A stretch of DNA of 64,000 nt from Caulobacterales bacterium (GTDB lineage Bacteria > Pseudomonadota > Alphaproteobacteria > Caulobacterales > Caulobacteraceae), in NCBI GenBank assembly GCA_019510435.1, contig JAEKKJ010000008.1, positions 186,001 to 250,000 of the forward strand, written 5' to 3'. The stretch's first letter is position 1. Every line of letters starts with the position of its first letter. The position numbers and the translations under genes are program-made. The notes under the pieces are model-generated. The model had not been told where the DNA came from, made no database searches, and saw only the letters and a list, made by a program, of their open reading frames with translations. This document shows, one piece after another, positions 26,491 to 34,730 of the stretch.

Positions 26491-26669
26491 TGCTTCACGT
26501 GCTCGGGCTTACCCCTGCGCTTGGTGTGGGCCATCTTCTCGAGCTCTTTCTCGGACATCGACATCATCGACTTCGAGGCGCCGCGGAGCTCCTTCTTGGG
26601 CGTGTCGCCGCGCTTGGCGGAGAGGGCGGCCCCGGCGGCCTTCTGCTGGGCGGCGGACTTGGCGGGCAT
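26487..26669 (-). CDS. DUF3008 small basic protein
   Basis: A 60-residue, lysine-rich protein opening MPAKSAAQQKAAGAALSAKR and containing LRGASKSMMSMSEKELEKMA, then a basic tail. This matches the DUF3008 family of small proteins found widely in Proteobacteria and often stress- or stationary-phase-associated; the molecular role is unknown. The stop overlaps the convergent FAD protein stop by four bases. Confidence 0.85.
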   Translation of the reverse strand: MPAKSAAQQKAAGAALSAKRGDTPKKELRGASKSMMSMSEKELEKMAHTKRRGKPEHVKH

Positions 26670-26705
26670 GACTGGCCTCCTTAGCGGTTGTGCGCCTCCA
26701 AACCC

Positions 26706-26773
26706 CTGAAATCCAACCCGGTTTCAGCGGCGCCGCGGCGGCTCGGGGGGATTTTGGGCCGGCCGCGCCGGCC
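26706..26773. other. Two small hairpins in the 229-bp gap before the histidine kinase
   Basis: CTGAAA/TTTCAG arms (26706-26711 and 26722-26727) and a perfect GGCCGGC-CGC-GCCGGCC hairpin (26757-26773). Neither has a T-tract. The remainder of the gap carries a possible -35 TTGTCA at 26825 but no clear -10. Confidence 0.4.
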
Positions 26774-26898
26774 GCGGCAGCGTCGTGCCGGGCCGGGCTG
26801 TTTGGCGCAGGGGCCAGCGTGGCTTTGTCAAAACCTTTAGAAATTCGTGCCCCAATCGCAACCTAGGCTCGCAAGCGTCGAGCTCTGGGGGATACCAT

Positions 26899-28830
26899 TT
26901 GACCGGGGAGCTGCCGCAGGTTGCGACAGGCGCGGGGTCCGTGGACCTGGCCGCGGTGCTCGACGCGTGGCCCGAGTGTGCGCGCGTGCTCAGCCCCGCG
27001 GGCGAAATCCTCTATGTGAATCCCGCCGGCGCGGCCCTGCTGGAGATCGATCCTGCCCGGGTCCGCGGCCAGTCCTGGCCGCTGCTCTGGCCGCCGGACG
27101 CGCGCGGCGCGATGCAGGACGCCATCGCCGCGGCGGCCGCCGGCAAGGTCGGACGGTTCCGCGGGACCTGCGTCTCCCACACCGGCCACCGCCTGTGGCT
27201 GGACACCGTCCTGTCGCCGGTGCGCAACGGCGAGGGCCAGGTCATCTCGTTGCTGGCGGTCTCGCGCGATGTCTCCGGCGCCCTGGAGTCCGAGGCCTTC
27301 CTCGAGATGCTGGTGCGGCTGCTGCCCAATCCTATCCTGGCCAAGAACGCGCGCGACGGCCGCTACGTCCTGATCAACGAGGCGGCCGAGAAGGCGTTCG
27401 GCATGTCGAGCGCCGAATGGATCGGCAAGTCGGCCTTCGAGCTCTTCCCGCACAACGAGGCCCAGGCCTTCGCCGAGGAGGACGCGGACGTCATCCTCTC
27501 GCGCCAGATGCGGGTCTCGGAGGAGGAGCCGATCACCACGCGCGAAGGCGTGCGCTATTTCACCACCAAGAAGTTCGCCACCTACGATGGCGACCAGCCA
27601 CTGCACCTGGTGACCCTGGGCGAGGATGTCAGCGAGCGGCGCGAGGCGGCGCGGGCCCTGCGCACGGCCCTGGCCGACGCCGAGGACGCCAACCGGGCCA
27701 AGAGCGAGTTCCTGGCCAATATGAGCCACGAGATCCGCACGCCGCTGAACGGGATCGTGGCCGGCGCGGACATGCTGGCCCGCTGCGACCTGGATCCGCG
27801 AGCCCAGGAGCTGGTGGGGATCATCGCCTCCTCCGGCGCGACCCTGGAGCGGCTGCTCTCCGACATCCTGGACCTGGCGCGTATCGAGGCGGGGCGGATT
27901 TCCATCGAGACCACCGCCTTCGAGCTGGGCGAACTGGTGCGCTCCACCGCCGCGCTGGCCAAGCTGCAGGCCGACGAGAAGGGCGTGGCGGTCAAGGTGG
28001 AGGTGGCGCCGGCCGTCGACCGCGCCTTCGAGGGCGATCCCTTCCGCATCCGCCAGGTGCTGCTGAACCTGCTCTCCAATGCGGTGAAGTTCACCGAGCG
28101 CGGCTCTGTCACCGTGACCGTCGGCCTGGCGGAGGACGGCCGGGTGCGGGTCTCGGTGCGCGACACCGGCATCGGCTTCAAGCCGGAGACCAAGGAGCGC
28201 CTCTTCGGCCGCTTCCACCAGGCCGACGGCTCGATCACCCGGCGCTTCGGCGGCACGGGCCTGGGCATGACCATTTCGCGCGAGCTGACCCAGCTGATGG
28301 GCGGGACGCTGGACGCCGACGGCCAGGAGGGCAAGGGCGCCACGTTCTGGTTCGACCTGCCGCTCGTCGCCGCGGAAGTGGCGCCGCGGGCCTCCGACGA
28401 CGACGCCGGCGCAGAGGTCCCGGACCGGGTGCTGCGCATCCTGCTGGCGGACGACCATCCGACCAACCGCAAGGTGGTGGAGCTGATGCTGGAGGGCCTG
28501 GCCGAGGTGGTCAGTGTCGAGAACGGCGCCGAGGCGCTGATGGCCCTGGGGGCGGGCCTCTACGACGTGGTGCTGATGGACATGCAGATGCCGGTGATGG
28601 ATGGCCTGGAGGCCACCCGCCTGATCCGCGAGATGGAAACCCTGGCCCGCCGGCGGTCGCTGCCCATCGTCATGCTGACCGCCAACGCCTTGCCCGAGCA
28701 CGTGGCGGCCAGTCGCGCGGCCGGCGCCGACCGCCACCTGGAAAAGCCGGTGACCCTGGCGGGCCTCCTGGAGGCGTTGAACGAGGTGCTGGACGGCGCC
28801 GAGGCCGAGGCCGAAGCGGCCAGCGCCTGA
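26899..28830 (+). CDS. Hybrid sensor histidine kinase/response regulator with PAS domains
   Basis: A 643-residue soluble hybrid kinase. Two PAS domains lie at about 15-125 and 135-255. HisKA has the H-box NMSHEIRTPLNG with His277. The ATPase domain shows NLLSNAVKF, DTGIGF and GGTGLGM. A C-terminal receiver domain carries phospho-acceptor Asp561 in LMDMQMPVMDG and Lys in LEKPV. No membrane segment is present, so the signal is cytoplasmic. I start at TTG 26899 because GGGGGA sits seven bases upstream; the in-frame ATG at 26785 would add 38 residues of low complexity. No output regulator is adjacent, so phosphotransfer partners lie elsewhere. Confidence 0.88.
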   Translation: MTGELPQVATGAGSVDLAAVLDAWPECARVLSPAGEILYVNPAGAALLEIDPARVRGQSWPLLWPPDARGAMQDAIAAAAAGKVGRFRGTCVSHTGHRLWLDTVLSPVRNGEGQVISLLAVSRDVSGALESEAFLEMLVRLLPNPILAKNARDGRYVLINEAAEKAFGMSSAEWIGKSAFELFPHNEAQAFAEEDADVILSRQMRVSEEEPITTREGVRYFTTKKFATYDGDQPLHLVTLGEDVSERREAARALRTALADAEDANRAKSEFLANMSHEIRTPLNGIVAGADMLARCDLDPRAQELVGIIASSGATLERLLSDILDLARIEAGRISIETTAFELGELVRSTAALAKLQADEKGVAVKVEVAPAVDRAFEGDPFRIRQVLLNLLSNAVKFTERGSVTVTVGLAEDGRVRVSVRDTGIGFKPETKERLFGRFHQADGSITRRFGGTGLGMTISRELTQLMGGTLDADGQEGKGATFWFDLPLVAAEVAPRASDDDAGAEVPDRVLRILLADDHPTNRKVVELMLEGLAEVVSVENGAEALMALGAGLYDVVLMDMQMPVMDGLEATRLIREMETLARRRSLPIVMLTANALPEHVAASRAAGADRHLEKPVTLAGLLEALNEVLDGAEAEAEAASA

Positions 28831-28854
28831 GGCGCCTGGCTTTGACGCCTGCGC

Positions 28855-28881
28855 TTGACGGTTCGCCGGCCGGGCTCTAGC
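28855..28881 (+). promoter_or_regulatory. Caulobacter-type housekeeping promoter before queC
   Basis: TTGACGG (28855-28861) and GCTCTAGC (28874-28881) with a 12-base spacer fit the published Caulobacter sigma-73 consensus (TTGACGS, 10-14 bases, GCTANAWC) with few deviations. It would start transcription about 20 bases before the queC start. Confidence 0.6.
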
Positions 28882-28910
28882 CCGCGCGGAAACCTGAAAG
28901 GCGAGTGCGC

Positions 28911-29627
28911 GTGGCCGAAGCCCTGAACGACAGCGGCGCCCTGATCCTGTTTTCCGGCGGCCAGGACTCCGGCACGGCCCTGGCCTGGGCGTTGTCGCGG
29001 TTCGCCCGGGTGGAGACCGTCGGCTTCGACTACGGCCAGCGGCATTCCGTGGAGATGCAGGTGCGCCAGGGCCTGCTGACGCGGATGCGCGCCTTCGACC
29101 CGGCCTGGGACGCCCGCCTGGGCCCCGACCATGTGCTGGACCTGAAGGGCCTCTCCGCCATCGGCGAGACGGCGATGACCGCCGACATCGAGATCGAGAC
29201 CACCGCCGCGGGCCTGCCCAACACCTTCGTGCCTGGCCGCAACCTGGCGTTCTTCGTCATGGGCGGAGCGCTGGCCTATCGCCGGGGGCTGAAGGTGCTG
29301 GTCGGCGGTATGTGCGAGACCGACTACTCCGGCTACCCCGACTGCCGGCGCGACACGATCCAGGCCCAGGAACAGGCCCTGCGGCTCGGCATGGAGTGGG
29401 ACGGCCGCATCGAGACCCCGCTGATGGACATCACCAAGGCGGAGAGCTGGGCCCTGGTGGAGCGCATCGGGGGCAAGCCGCTGGTGGACCTGATCAACGA
29501 GCACACCCACACCTGCTACCGCGGCGAGCGCGGCGCGCGGCACGCCTGGGGCTATGGCTGCGGGACCTGTCCGGCCTGCGAGCTGCGCGCGCGCGGCTGG
29601 GCGGGGTACGTGGCCGGCGAAGCTTAG
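28911..29627 (+). CDS. queC: 7-cyano-7-deazaguanine synthase
   Basis: A 238-residue QueC. It converts 7-carboxy-7-deazaguanine to preQ0 with ATP and ammonia in queuosine biosynthesis. The PP-loop is [18 protein letters not shown]. The zinc site is made by Cys in HTCYRGERG and the [11 protein letters not shown] cluster. [11 protein letters not shown] and [16 protein letters not shown] are also family hallmarks. GTG 28911 is preferred over GTG 28905 because the AAAGG ribosome-binding site is then at normal spacing. No other que gene is in the window. Confidence 0.92.
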   Translation: MAEALNDSGALILFSGGQDSGTALAWALSRFARVETVGFDYGQRHSVEMQVRQGLLTRMRAFDPAWDARLGPDHVLDLKGLSAIGETAMTADIEIETTAAGLPNTFVPGRNLAFFVMGGALAYRRGLKVLVGGMCETDYSGYPDCRRDTIQAQEQALRLGMEWDGRIETPLMDITKAESWALVERIGGKPLVDLINEHTHTCYRGERGARHAWGYGCGTCPACELRARGWAGYVAGEA

Positions 29628-29678
29628 AGGCCATCCCGGTCACGATGGATCATCATGACCGGAGAAGATGGCCTCTAA
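29624..29678. repeat. Nested inverted repeat after queC
   Basis: Outer arms TTAGAGGCCATC (29624-29635) and GATGGCCTCTAA (29667-29678) are perfect over 12 bp. Inside them CCGGTCA (29636-29642) pairs with TGACCGG (29656-29662), and GATG pairs with CATC in the loop. The first arm includes the queC stop codon. It may serve as a terminator without a U-tract. Confidence 0.7.
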
Positions 29679-29689
29679 ATCAAAGAGGC

Positions 29690-29726
29690 GAGCACGTTCA
29701 TCCCGCCTGGCAGGCGGGACGTGCTC
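29690..29726. repeat. Second nested hairpin after queC
   Basis: GAGCACGT (29690-29697) and ACGTGCTC (29719-29726) enclose CCCGCCT-GGC-AGGCGGG (29702-29718), giving a strong hairpin with a four-base bulge on one side. It lies 12 bp after the first element. Both together fill most of the 174-bp queC-TolB gap. Confidence 0.65.
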
Positions 29727-29801
29727 TGGCCGTTCGCCGCACCGCCGGCGCCACTCACGGCGATCCGCTTGCGCCACGCAGGCGCGGCGACAGGTTGCGG
29801 C

Positions 29802-30761
29802 ATGCGTCTGATTCTCCTCGTAGCCCTGCTGGCCCTGGCTCCCGTCGCCGCCCAGGCCGCGGACCCCGCACCGACCATCTTCGCGCCCGGCGTGATCTCC
29901 GGCGCCGCCAACGATGGCGCGCCCACCTTCATGCCTGACGGCCGCACGATCTTCTTCGAGCGCACCAACGGCGCCTGGACCGCCATCGTCACCTCGAGCC
30001 TGGCGGCGGGACGCTGGAGCAAGCCAGTGCTGGCGCCCTTCGCCAGCGCCTATTCCGACCAGCAGCCGGCGCTGTCGCCGGACGGCCGCTTCGTGGTGTT
30101 CGAGTCCACCCGCCCGGATCCGGCGGCCACCGGCGACAAGCCGCGGACGCTGGCGCACCTCTACCGGGCCGAGTTCCAGGGCGGGCGCTGGTCCGAGGCC
30201 AAACCGCTGCCCGAGACGGTCAATTTCTCGCGCCGGGTCTTCAAGCCCAGCGTGGCGCGCAACGGCGACCTCTACTTCATGGCCGACACCGGTCCCGCAG
30301 GCCCGCCGGCGTGGCGGCTGTTCGTCTCGCGCTGGGCGGACGGCGCCTACCGCAAGGCCGAGCCCCTGCGGTTCAGCGACGGCCAGTACGGCGACGTGGA
30401 CCCCTACGTCGCCCCCGACCAGTCCTACCTGATCTTCTCCAGCAAGGACCGGCCGCCGTTCAAGGACGGCCACGAGCACCTGTTCCTGGTCACCCGCCAG
30501 GCCGATGGATGGTCTGCGCCGCGGCCGCTGCGCTACGCGGGCGACGAGCCCGGCGCGGACGATGGGGAGGCGCAGGTCAGCCCGGACGGCAAGACGCTCT
30601 ACTTCACCAGCGGCCGCACCCTGCCGGCCCCGCCGACGCCGCGCACCCGCGCCGCGGTGGCCGAGGCGCTCGACCGGATGCAGAGCTGGGACAACAGCAA
30701 CAGCAACGTCTGGACCCTGCCGCTCGCGCCCTACCTCGCGGCGGCCGACGCCGGACGTTAG
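29802..30761 (+). CDS. Exported TolB-like beta-propeller (PD40) protein
   Basis: A 319-residue protein with a signal peptide (MRLILLVALLALAPVAAQAA) and repeated WD40-like/PD40 motifs: APTFMPDGRTIFFER, QPALSPDGRFVVFES, YVAPDQSYLIFSSKDRPP and AQVSPDGKTLYFTSGR. The fold is a periplasmic propeller of the TolB/PD40 type; no enzyme residues are visible. Start is ATG 29802, at the signal peptide. The stop overlaps the convergent enoyl-CoA hydratase stop by four bases. Confidence 0.8.
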   Translation: MRLILLVALLALAPVAAQAADPAPTIFAPGVISGAANDGAPTFMPDGRTIFFERTNGAWTAIVTSSLAAGRWSKPVLAPFASAYSDQQPALSPDGRFVVFESTRPDPAATGDKPRTLAHLYRAEFQGGRWSEAKPLPETVNFSRRVFKPSVARNGDLYFMADTGPAGPPAWRLFVSRWADGAYRKAEPLRFSDGQYGDVDPYVAPDQSYLIFSSKDRPPFKDGHEHLFLVTRQADGWSAPRPLRYAGDEPGADDGEAQVSPDGKTLYFTSGRTLPAPPTPRTRAAVAEALDRMQSWDNSNSNVWTLPLAPYLAAADAGR

Positions 30762-31579
30762 GACTTGGTGCGGTAGTCGCCGAACGCCTCGTCGCGGGCG
30801 GAAAGGCCCTTGGAGACGTCCTCGCGGATCTTGGCGAAGGTCTCCCGGCTGGACGGCGTGGTCAGCGCCAGGGCCTGGATCTCGGCGCCGGCGCGGATGG
30901 CGGCGCGCAGGCCCATGATCTCCATGGCCCGGTGCACCGAACGCTTGTTCATCTGCTGCACGTCGGTGGGGATCTTGGCGACGCGCTCGGCCATGGCCAG
31001 CACCTCGGCTTCCAGCCGGTCAGGCGCGAAGGCGCGGTTGGCGAAGCCGACGCGCACGGCCTCGAGCCCGTCGATGGCGTCGCCGGTCAGCATCATCTCC
31101 ATGGCGGGGCGCAGGCCGCACAGCCAGGCGTGGAACTGGTTGTCCGGCGGGCTCATCATCCGGACCGGCGGGTAGCCGATCTGGGCGTCCTCGGCCACGT
31201 AGACCAGGTCGCAGGCGGTCGCCAGTTCCGACCCGCCGGCCAGGCACCAGCCGTGCACCTGGGCGATCACCGGCTTGGCCAGGTCCCAGACCTTGAAGCA
31301 GCCCTCCACCACATGGCGCGCCCAGTGGCCGGGCCCACCCGCGGTCTCGTAGGGATAGGGCGGCCGCGCGCCGCCGCCCAGGTCGTAGCCGGCGGAGAAG
31401 CACGATCCGGCGCCGCGCAGGATGGTCACCCGCACGTCGGGGTCGGCGTCGACGGCCTCCAGCGCCGCGAAAATCTCCGCGCGGAGGGCGTTGGAGAGCG
31501 CGTTGCGCTTCTCCGGCCGATTGAGCGTCAGGCGGCGCACGAACGGCGCCGGGTCGTCGATCAGCAGGATCTCGCTCAT
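30758..31579 (-). CDS. Enoyl-CoA hydratase/isomerase family protein, last gene of the F420 operon
   Basis: A 273-residue crotonase-fold protein. RPEKRNALSNALRAEIFAAL, the oxyanion-hole stretch GAGSCFSAGYDLGGG, and HGWCLAGGSELATACDLVYVAEDAQIG-type features are in place. At the second catalytic position (GGSELATACD) a glutamate is present as in hydratases. It starts one base before the DUF2889 stop ends (TGATG at 31577-31581), so the two are translationally coupled. Why it lies in a cofactor operon is not clear. It may serve the catabolic cluster rather than F420 synthesis. Confidence 0.85.
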   Translation of the reverse strand: MSEILLIDDPAPFVRRLTLNRPEKRNALSNALRAEIFAALEAVDADPDVRVTILRGAGSCFSAGYDLGGGARPPYPYETAGGPGHWARHVVEGCFKVWDLAKPVIAQVHGWCLAGGSELATACDLVYVAEDAQIGYPPVRMMSPPDNQFHAWLCGLRPAMEMMLTGDAIDGLEAVRVGFANRAFAPDRLEAEVLAMAERVAKIPTDVQQMNKRSVHRAMEIMGLRAAIRAGAEIQALALTTPSSRETFAKIREDVSKGLSARDEAFGDYRTKS

Positions 31580-32310
31580 CAGGCCTCTCCGGAGGGCGGC
31601 GGCGGCCCGGCCAACGGCCCGGGCCCCGTCGAGAAGTCGCGCACCGAACCGTAGCGGCGCTGCGCCCGCGCGGCCCTGGCAGGGCTGAAGACGAAGCAGG
31701 CGTGGCCGCGCTTCATGTCCGCCGCGGTGGGGAACTGGTCTACGTCTATCGTCCGCGCGGGGCCCAGGATGGCGGCGCGGCGCAGGATCAAGAGGTGCTC
31801 GGCGGCCTCCGGCGGCAGCTCCGAGAGGGTGCGGCTGCGGAACTCGGCGGGCCGGCGCCCGGCGTGCTCGGCAGGCTCGGCGATGACGCCATCCTGCAGC
31901 ACCCAGCGGGCGACCGCCTGGCCGTCGCGCGCCAGCACGACCTCGGAACGGCCGTCCACGGCGTCGGTCGCGTGGGCGTCGTAGCGGCGCGCGCCCGGTC
32001 CGCGGAAGGCCTGGGACAGGGCCAGGCCGGCCGTCTCGAACATGTGGGTGCACTGGCCCAACGGGTCGGTGTGGGTGAACACCGCCGCCGGGTTGGGCGA
32101 GAGCGCCAGGCCCTCCAGCGCCGACAGGGCCGCGCCCGCCGCCGGACATAGGCTCCAGGGATGGCGTACCGCCTCACCGCGGCCAGCGGTCACCTGGCGC
32201 CCGTCATGGCGCAGCCGCACGACGAAGTGGTGGAAGTCGTCCTCGATCTCGGCCTGAGCCCAGTCGGTCCCTGCTTCGATCCGGATCGCCCGTCGGAAGA
32301 CGCCGGTCAT
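31579..32310 (-). CDS. DUF2889 protein coupled to fbiC
   Basis: A 243-residue protein matching DUF2889 by pattern: AEIEDDFHHFVVRLRHDG near residue 20, AVRHPWSLCPAAGAALSALEG around 48-68, a conserved FTHTDPLGQCTHMFETAGLA at about 77-96, and a late MKRGHACFVFSPARA. Conserved His, Asp and Cys residues suggest metal binding or an enzyme, but no function is established to my knowledge. ATG 32310 overlaps the fbiC stop by four bases, and its stop overlaps the next start. It is thus embedded in the F420 operon, making a role in F420 metabolism or use worth testing. Confidence 0.75.
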   Translation of the reverse strand: MTGVFRRAIRIEAGTDWAQAEIEDDFHHFVVRLRHDGRQVTAGRGEAVRHPWSLCPAAGAALSALEGLALSPNPAAVFTHTDPLGQCTHMFETAGLALSQAFRGPGARRYDAHATDAVDGRSEVVLARDGQAVARWVLQDGVIAEPAEHAGRRPAEFRSRTLSELPPEAAEHLLILRRAAILGPARTIDVDQFPTAADMKRGHACFVFSPARAARAQRRYGSVRDFSTGPGPLAGPPPPSGEA

Positions 32311-34730
32311 TCTGCGGCGACGAGGTCGGCGGCGGCTGTCGGCGCGGGCTCGCCATACAGCGTGGTGCGCCGGCGCAGCGTCCGCCCGGCGGCGGCGGCC
32401 GCGGCGGCGAGGTCGGCGACGGTGGTCTCCTGGCCGTGGGCCGCGCCGGCCGCGCGGCTGATGGACTCGTTCATCAGGACGCCGCCGAGGTCGTTGGCGC
32501 CGGCGGCGAGGCACGCCGCAGCGCCATCCAGGCCCAGCTTCACCCACGACGCCTGGATCGAGCCGATGGCCCCGTGGAGCGCCAGCCGCGCCACCGCATG
32601 CATCAGCACGCTCTCGCGCCAGGTGGGCCCGCGGCGGGCCTGGCCGCGCACATAGACCGGCGACAGCATGTGCACGAAGGGCAGGGGCACGAACTCGGTG
32701 AAGCCCCCGGTGTCGAGCTGCAGGGCGCGGATATCGAGCAGATGGCGCGCCCAGTGCTCGGGCCGCTCCAGGTGGCCGAACATGATGGTCGCGGTGGTGC
32801 GCAGGCCGACGCCATGCGCCGCGGCCACCACCTCGAGCCAGCCGTCGTGGGAGAGCTTGTCGGGGCAGATCAGCGCGCGCACCTCGTCGTCGAGGATCTC
32901 GGCGGCGGTGCCCGGCAACGAGCCCAGCCCCTCGTCCTTCAGGCGGCGGAGGTAGTCGGCCACAGGCACGCCCAGGGTCGAGGCGCCCTGGCTCACCTCC
33001 AGCGGCGAGAAGGCGTGGACGTGCATGCCCGGCTGGGCCTGCTTCACCGCCTTGAGGATCGCAAGATAGGTCTCGCCTGTGTAGCGCGGATGGATCCCGC
33101 CCTGCAGGCAGACCTCGGTGGCGCCCTTGGCCCAGGCCTCGTTCACCCGCTCGGCGATCTCGGCCAGCGGCAGGTCATAGGGCCGGTCGCGATGGCCGCC
33201 CTTGGCCGAGGTCTTGGAGAAGGCGCAGAAGGCGCAGCTGTAGGTGCAGATGTTGGTGTAGTTGATGTTGCGGTTGATGACGTAGGTGGCGGCATCGCCG
33301 CTGACGCTCCGGCGCAGGTCGTCGGCCGCAGCGACGACGGCCTCGGCATGAGCGCCGCGGGTCTGGAACAGGGCGACGACCTCGGCCTCGGAGAGCGTGC
33401 GGCCGGCTGTGGCGCGGCTGACGATGCGGTCGAGTGCGCCCCCAGCGCGCCCCCCACCGCTTCGCGGTCCCCCTCCCCCGCAAGCGGGGGAGGAACCAGG
33501 TCTCTGTTCCTCCCCCGTGCCAACGGGGGAGGGGGACCCCGAAGGGGCGGAGGGGGCGCTGGCCAGCCCAAGAGGATCGGAAGGACTGCCCGGAGCCGGC
33601 CCCTCAACCCCCGGACTCCAATCACAATCCCGCGCCAGGCCTTCGCTGTCGGCCAGCTTGCGCACGGCCTTGGCCACCGCGGGGTCCAGCCAGCGGCCGG
33701 CGTCCTGGACGTACGCCGGATAGGCGGTGAGGCGCTCCACCAGGGGCAGGTTCGCCGCCGCGCATTCGGCCGCCAGGGCGGCGACCTGCGGCCAGGGCGC
33801 CTCGGGGTTCACGTGGTCGATGGTGACCGGCGAGATTCCGCCCCAGTCGTCGAGGCCCGCGGCGATCAGGGCGGCGGTGCGACCGGGGTTGAGGTTCGGC
33901 GGCGCCTGGAGGCTGACCGCGGGATCCAGGACCAGGCGCGCGGCGGCGAGCGTCCACAAGAGCTCCTCTTCCGAGGGCTCCGGCGCCGCGGCCATGCGCG
34001 TGCCGGGCTTGGCGCGGAAGTTCTGGACGATGACCTCCTGCAGGTGCCCGTGGGCGCGGTGCAGGTCGTTCAGGGCCACCAGGGCGTCCAGGCGCTCGGC
34101 GCGGGTCTCGCCGATGCCGATCAGGAGGCCGCTGGTGAAGGGAACCTGCGCGACGCCGGCCGCGGCCATGGAGGCCAGCCGCACCGCCGGCGCCTTGTCC
34201 GGCGAGCCGAAGTGCGGGCCGCCGCGCTGGCCCAGCCGCTCGGCGGCGCTCTCCAGCATCAGGCCCATGGAGCCCGAGACCCGGCGCAGGCGCGCGTAGT
34301 CTTCGCCAGTGAGGACGCCGGCGTTGATGTGCGGAATCAGACCGGTCTCGGCCATCACCCGGCCCGCGACGTGATCCAGGTAGTCGACGGTGGTGGCGAA
34401 GCCGAGCGCATCCAGCGCCTTGCGGGCGGCGGCGTAGCGCAGCTCCGGCTTGTCGCCGAGGGTGAACAGCGCCTCCTTGCACCCGGCCGCCGCGCCCGCG
34501 CGGGCCACGCCCAGCACCTCGTCGGGGCTCATGTAGGCGGCCGCCAGGCCGCGCGGCGCCTTGGCGAAGGTGCAGTAGTGGCAGACGTCGCGGCACAGCT
34601 GGGTGAGCGGGATGAAGACCTTGCGCGAATAGGTCAGCCGCGCCGGTCCGCGCGCGTCGCGCACCGCCCGCGCCTCGGCCATCAAGCTTTCCAGCGGCGC
34701 CGTCAGCAGATGGGCGCGCAGGGCGGTCAC
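32307..34730 (-). CDS. fbiC: Bifunctional FO synthase (CofG-CofH fusion)
   Basis: An 807-residue radical-SAM enzyme making the deazaflavin FO from tyrosine and 5-amino-6-ribitylamino-uracil. The CofG-like half has C46-R-D-V-C50-H-Y-C53 and FTLGDKPELRY. The CofH-like half has C495-T-Y-S-C499-A-F-C502 and the motif VCLQGGIHPRYTGETYL. The domain order is that of actinobacterial FbiC. The linker, about residues 391-429, is Gly/Pro/Ser-rich and is encoded by a palindromic repeat element. Start is GTG 34730, which overlaps the cofC stop in GTGA; the stop overlaps the DUF2889 start in ATGA. Confidence 0.93.
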   Translation of the reverse strand: MTALRAHLLTAPLESLMAEARAVRDARGPARLTYSRKVFIPLTQLCRDVCHYCTFAKAPRGLAAAYMSPDEVLGVARAGAAAGCKEALFTLGDKPELRYAAARKALDALGFATTVDYLDHVAGRVMAETGLIPHINAGVLTGEDYARLRRVSGSMGLMLESAAERLGQRGGPHFGSPDKAPAVRLASMAAAGVAQVPFTSGLLIGIGETRAERLDALVALNDLHRAHGHLQEVIVQNFRAKPGTRMAAAPEPSEEELLWTLAAARLVLDPAVSLQAPPNLNPGRTAALIAAGLDDWGGISPVTIDHVNPEAPWPQVAALAAECAAANLPLVERLTAYPAYVQDAGRWLDPAVAKAVRKLADSEGLARDCDWSPGVEGPAPGSPSDPLGLASAPSAPSGSPSPVGTGEEQRPGSSPACGGGGPRSGGGRAGGALDRIVSRATAGRTLSEAEVVALFQTRGAHAEAVVAAADDLRRSVSGDAATYVINRNINYTNICTYSCAFCAFSKTSAKGGHRDRPYDLPLAEIAERVNEAWAKGATEVCLQGGIHPRYTGETYLAILKAVKQAQPGMHVHAFSPLEVSQGASTLGVPVADYLRRLKDEGLGSLPGTAAEILDDEVRALICPDKLSHDGWLEVVAAAHGVGLRTTATIMFGHLERPEHWARHLLDIRALQLDTGGFTEFVPLPFVHMLSPVYVRGQARRGPTWRESVLMHAVARLALHGAIGSIQASWVKLGLDGAAACLAAGANDLGGVLMNESISRAAGAAHGQETTVADLAAAAAAAGRTLRRRTTLYGEPAPTAAADLVAAE
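33445..33559. repeat. Palindromic repeat element inside fbiC, in frame
   Basis: About 115 bp with two hairpins: CCTCCCCCGC-AA-GCGGGGGAGG (33472-33493) and CCTCCCCCGT-GCCA-ACGGGGGAGG (33509-33532). The outer flanks GCGCCCCCCACCGC... and the complement of ...GGGGCGGAGGGGGCGC also pair imperfectly, so the two halves are inverted copies. This has the form of an intergenic REP/BIME unit, yet here it is translated as the FbiC interdomain linker. Confidence 0.8.

Noticed and set aside
29643..29655. A further regulon operator at GGATCATCATGA
   Set aside because: It lies in the loop of a hairpin after queC, without a promoter, and matches only part of the 13-mer.
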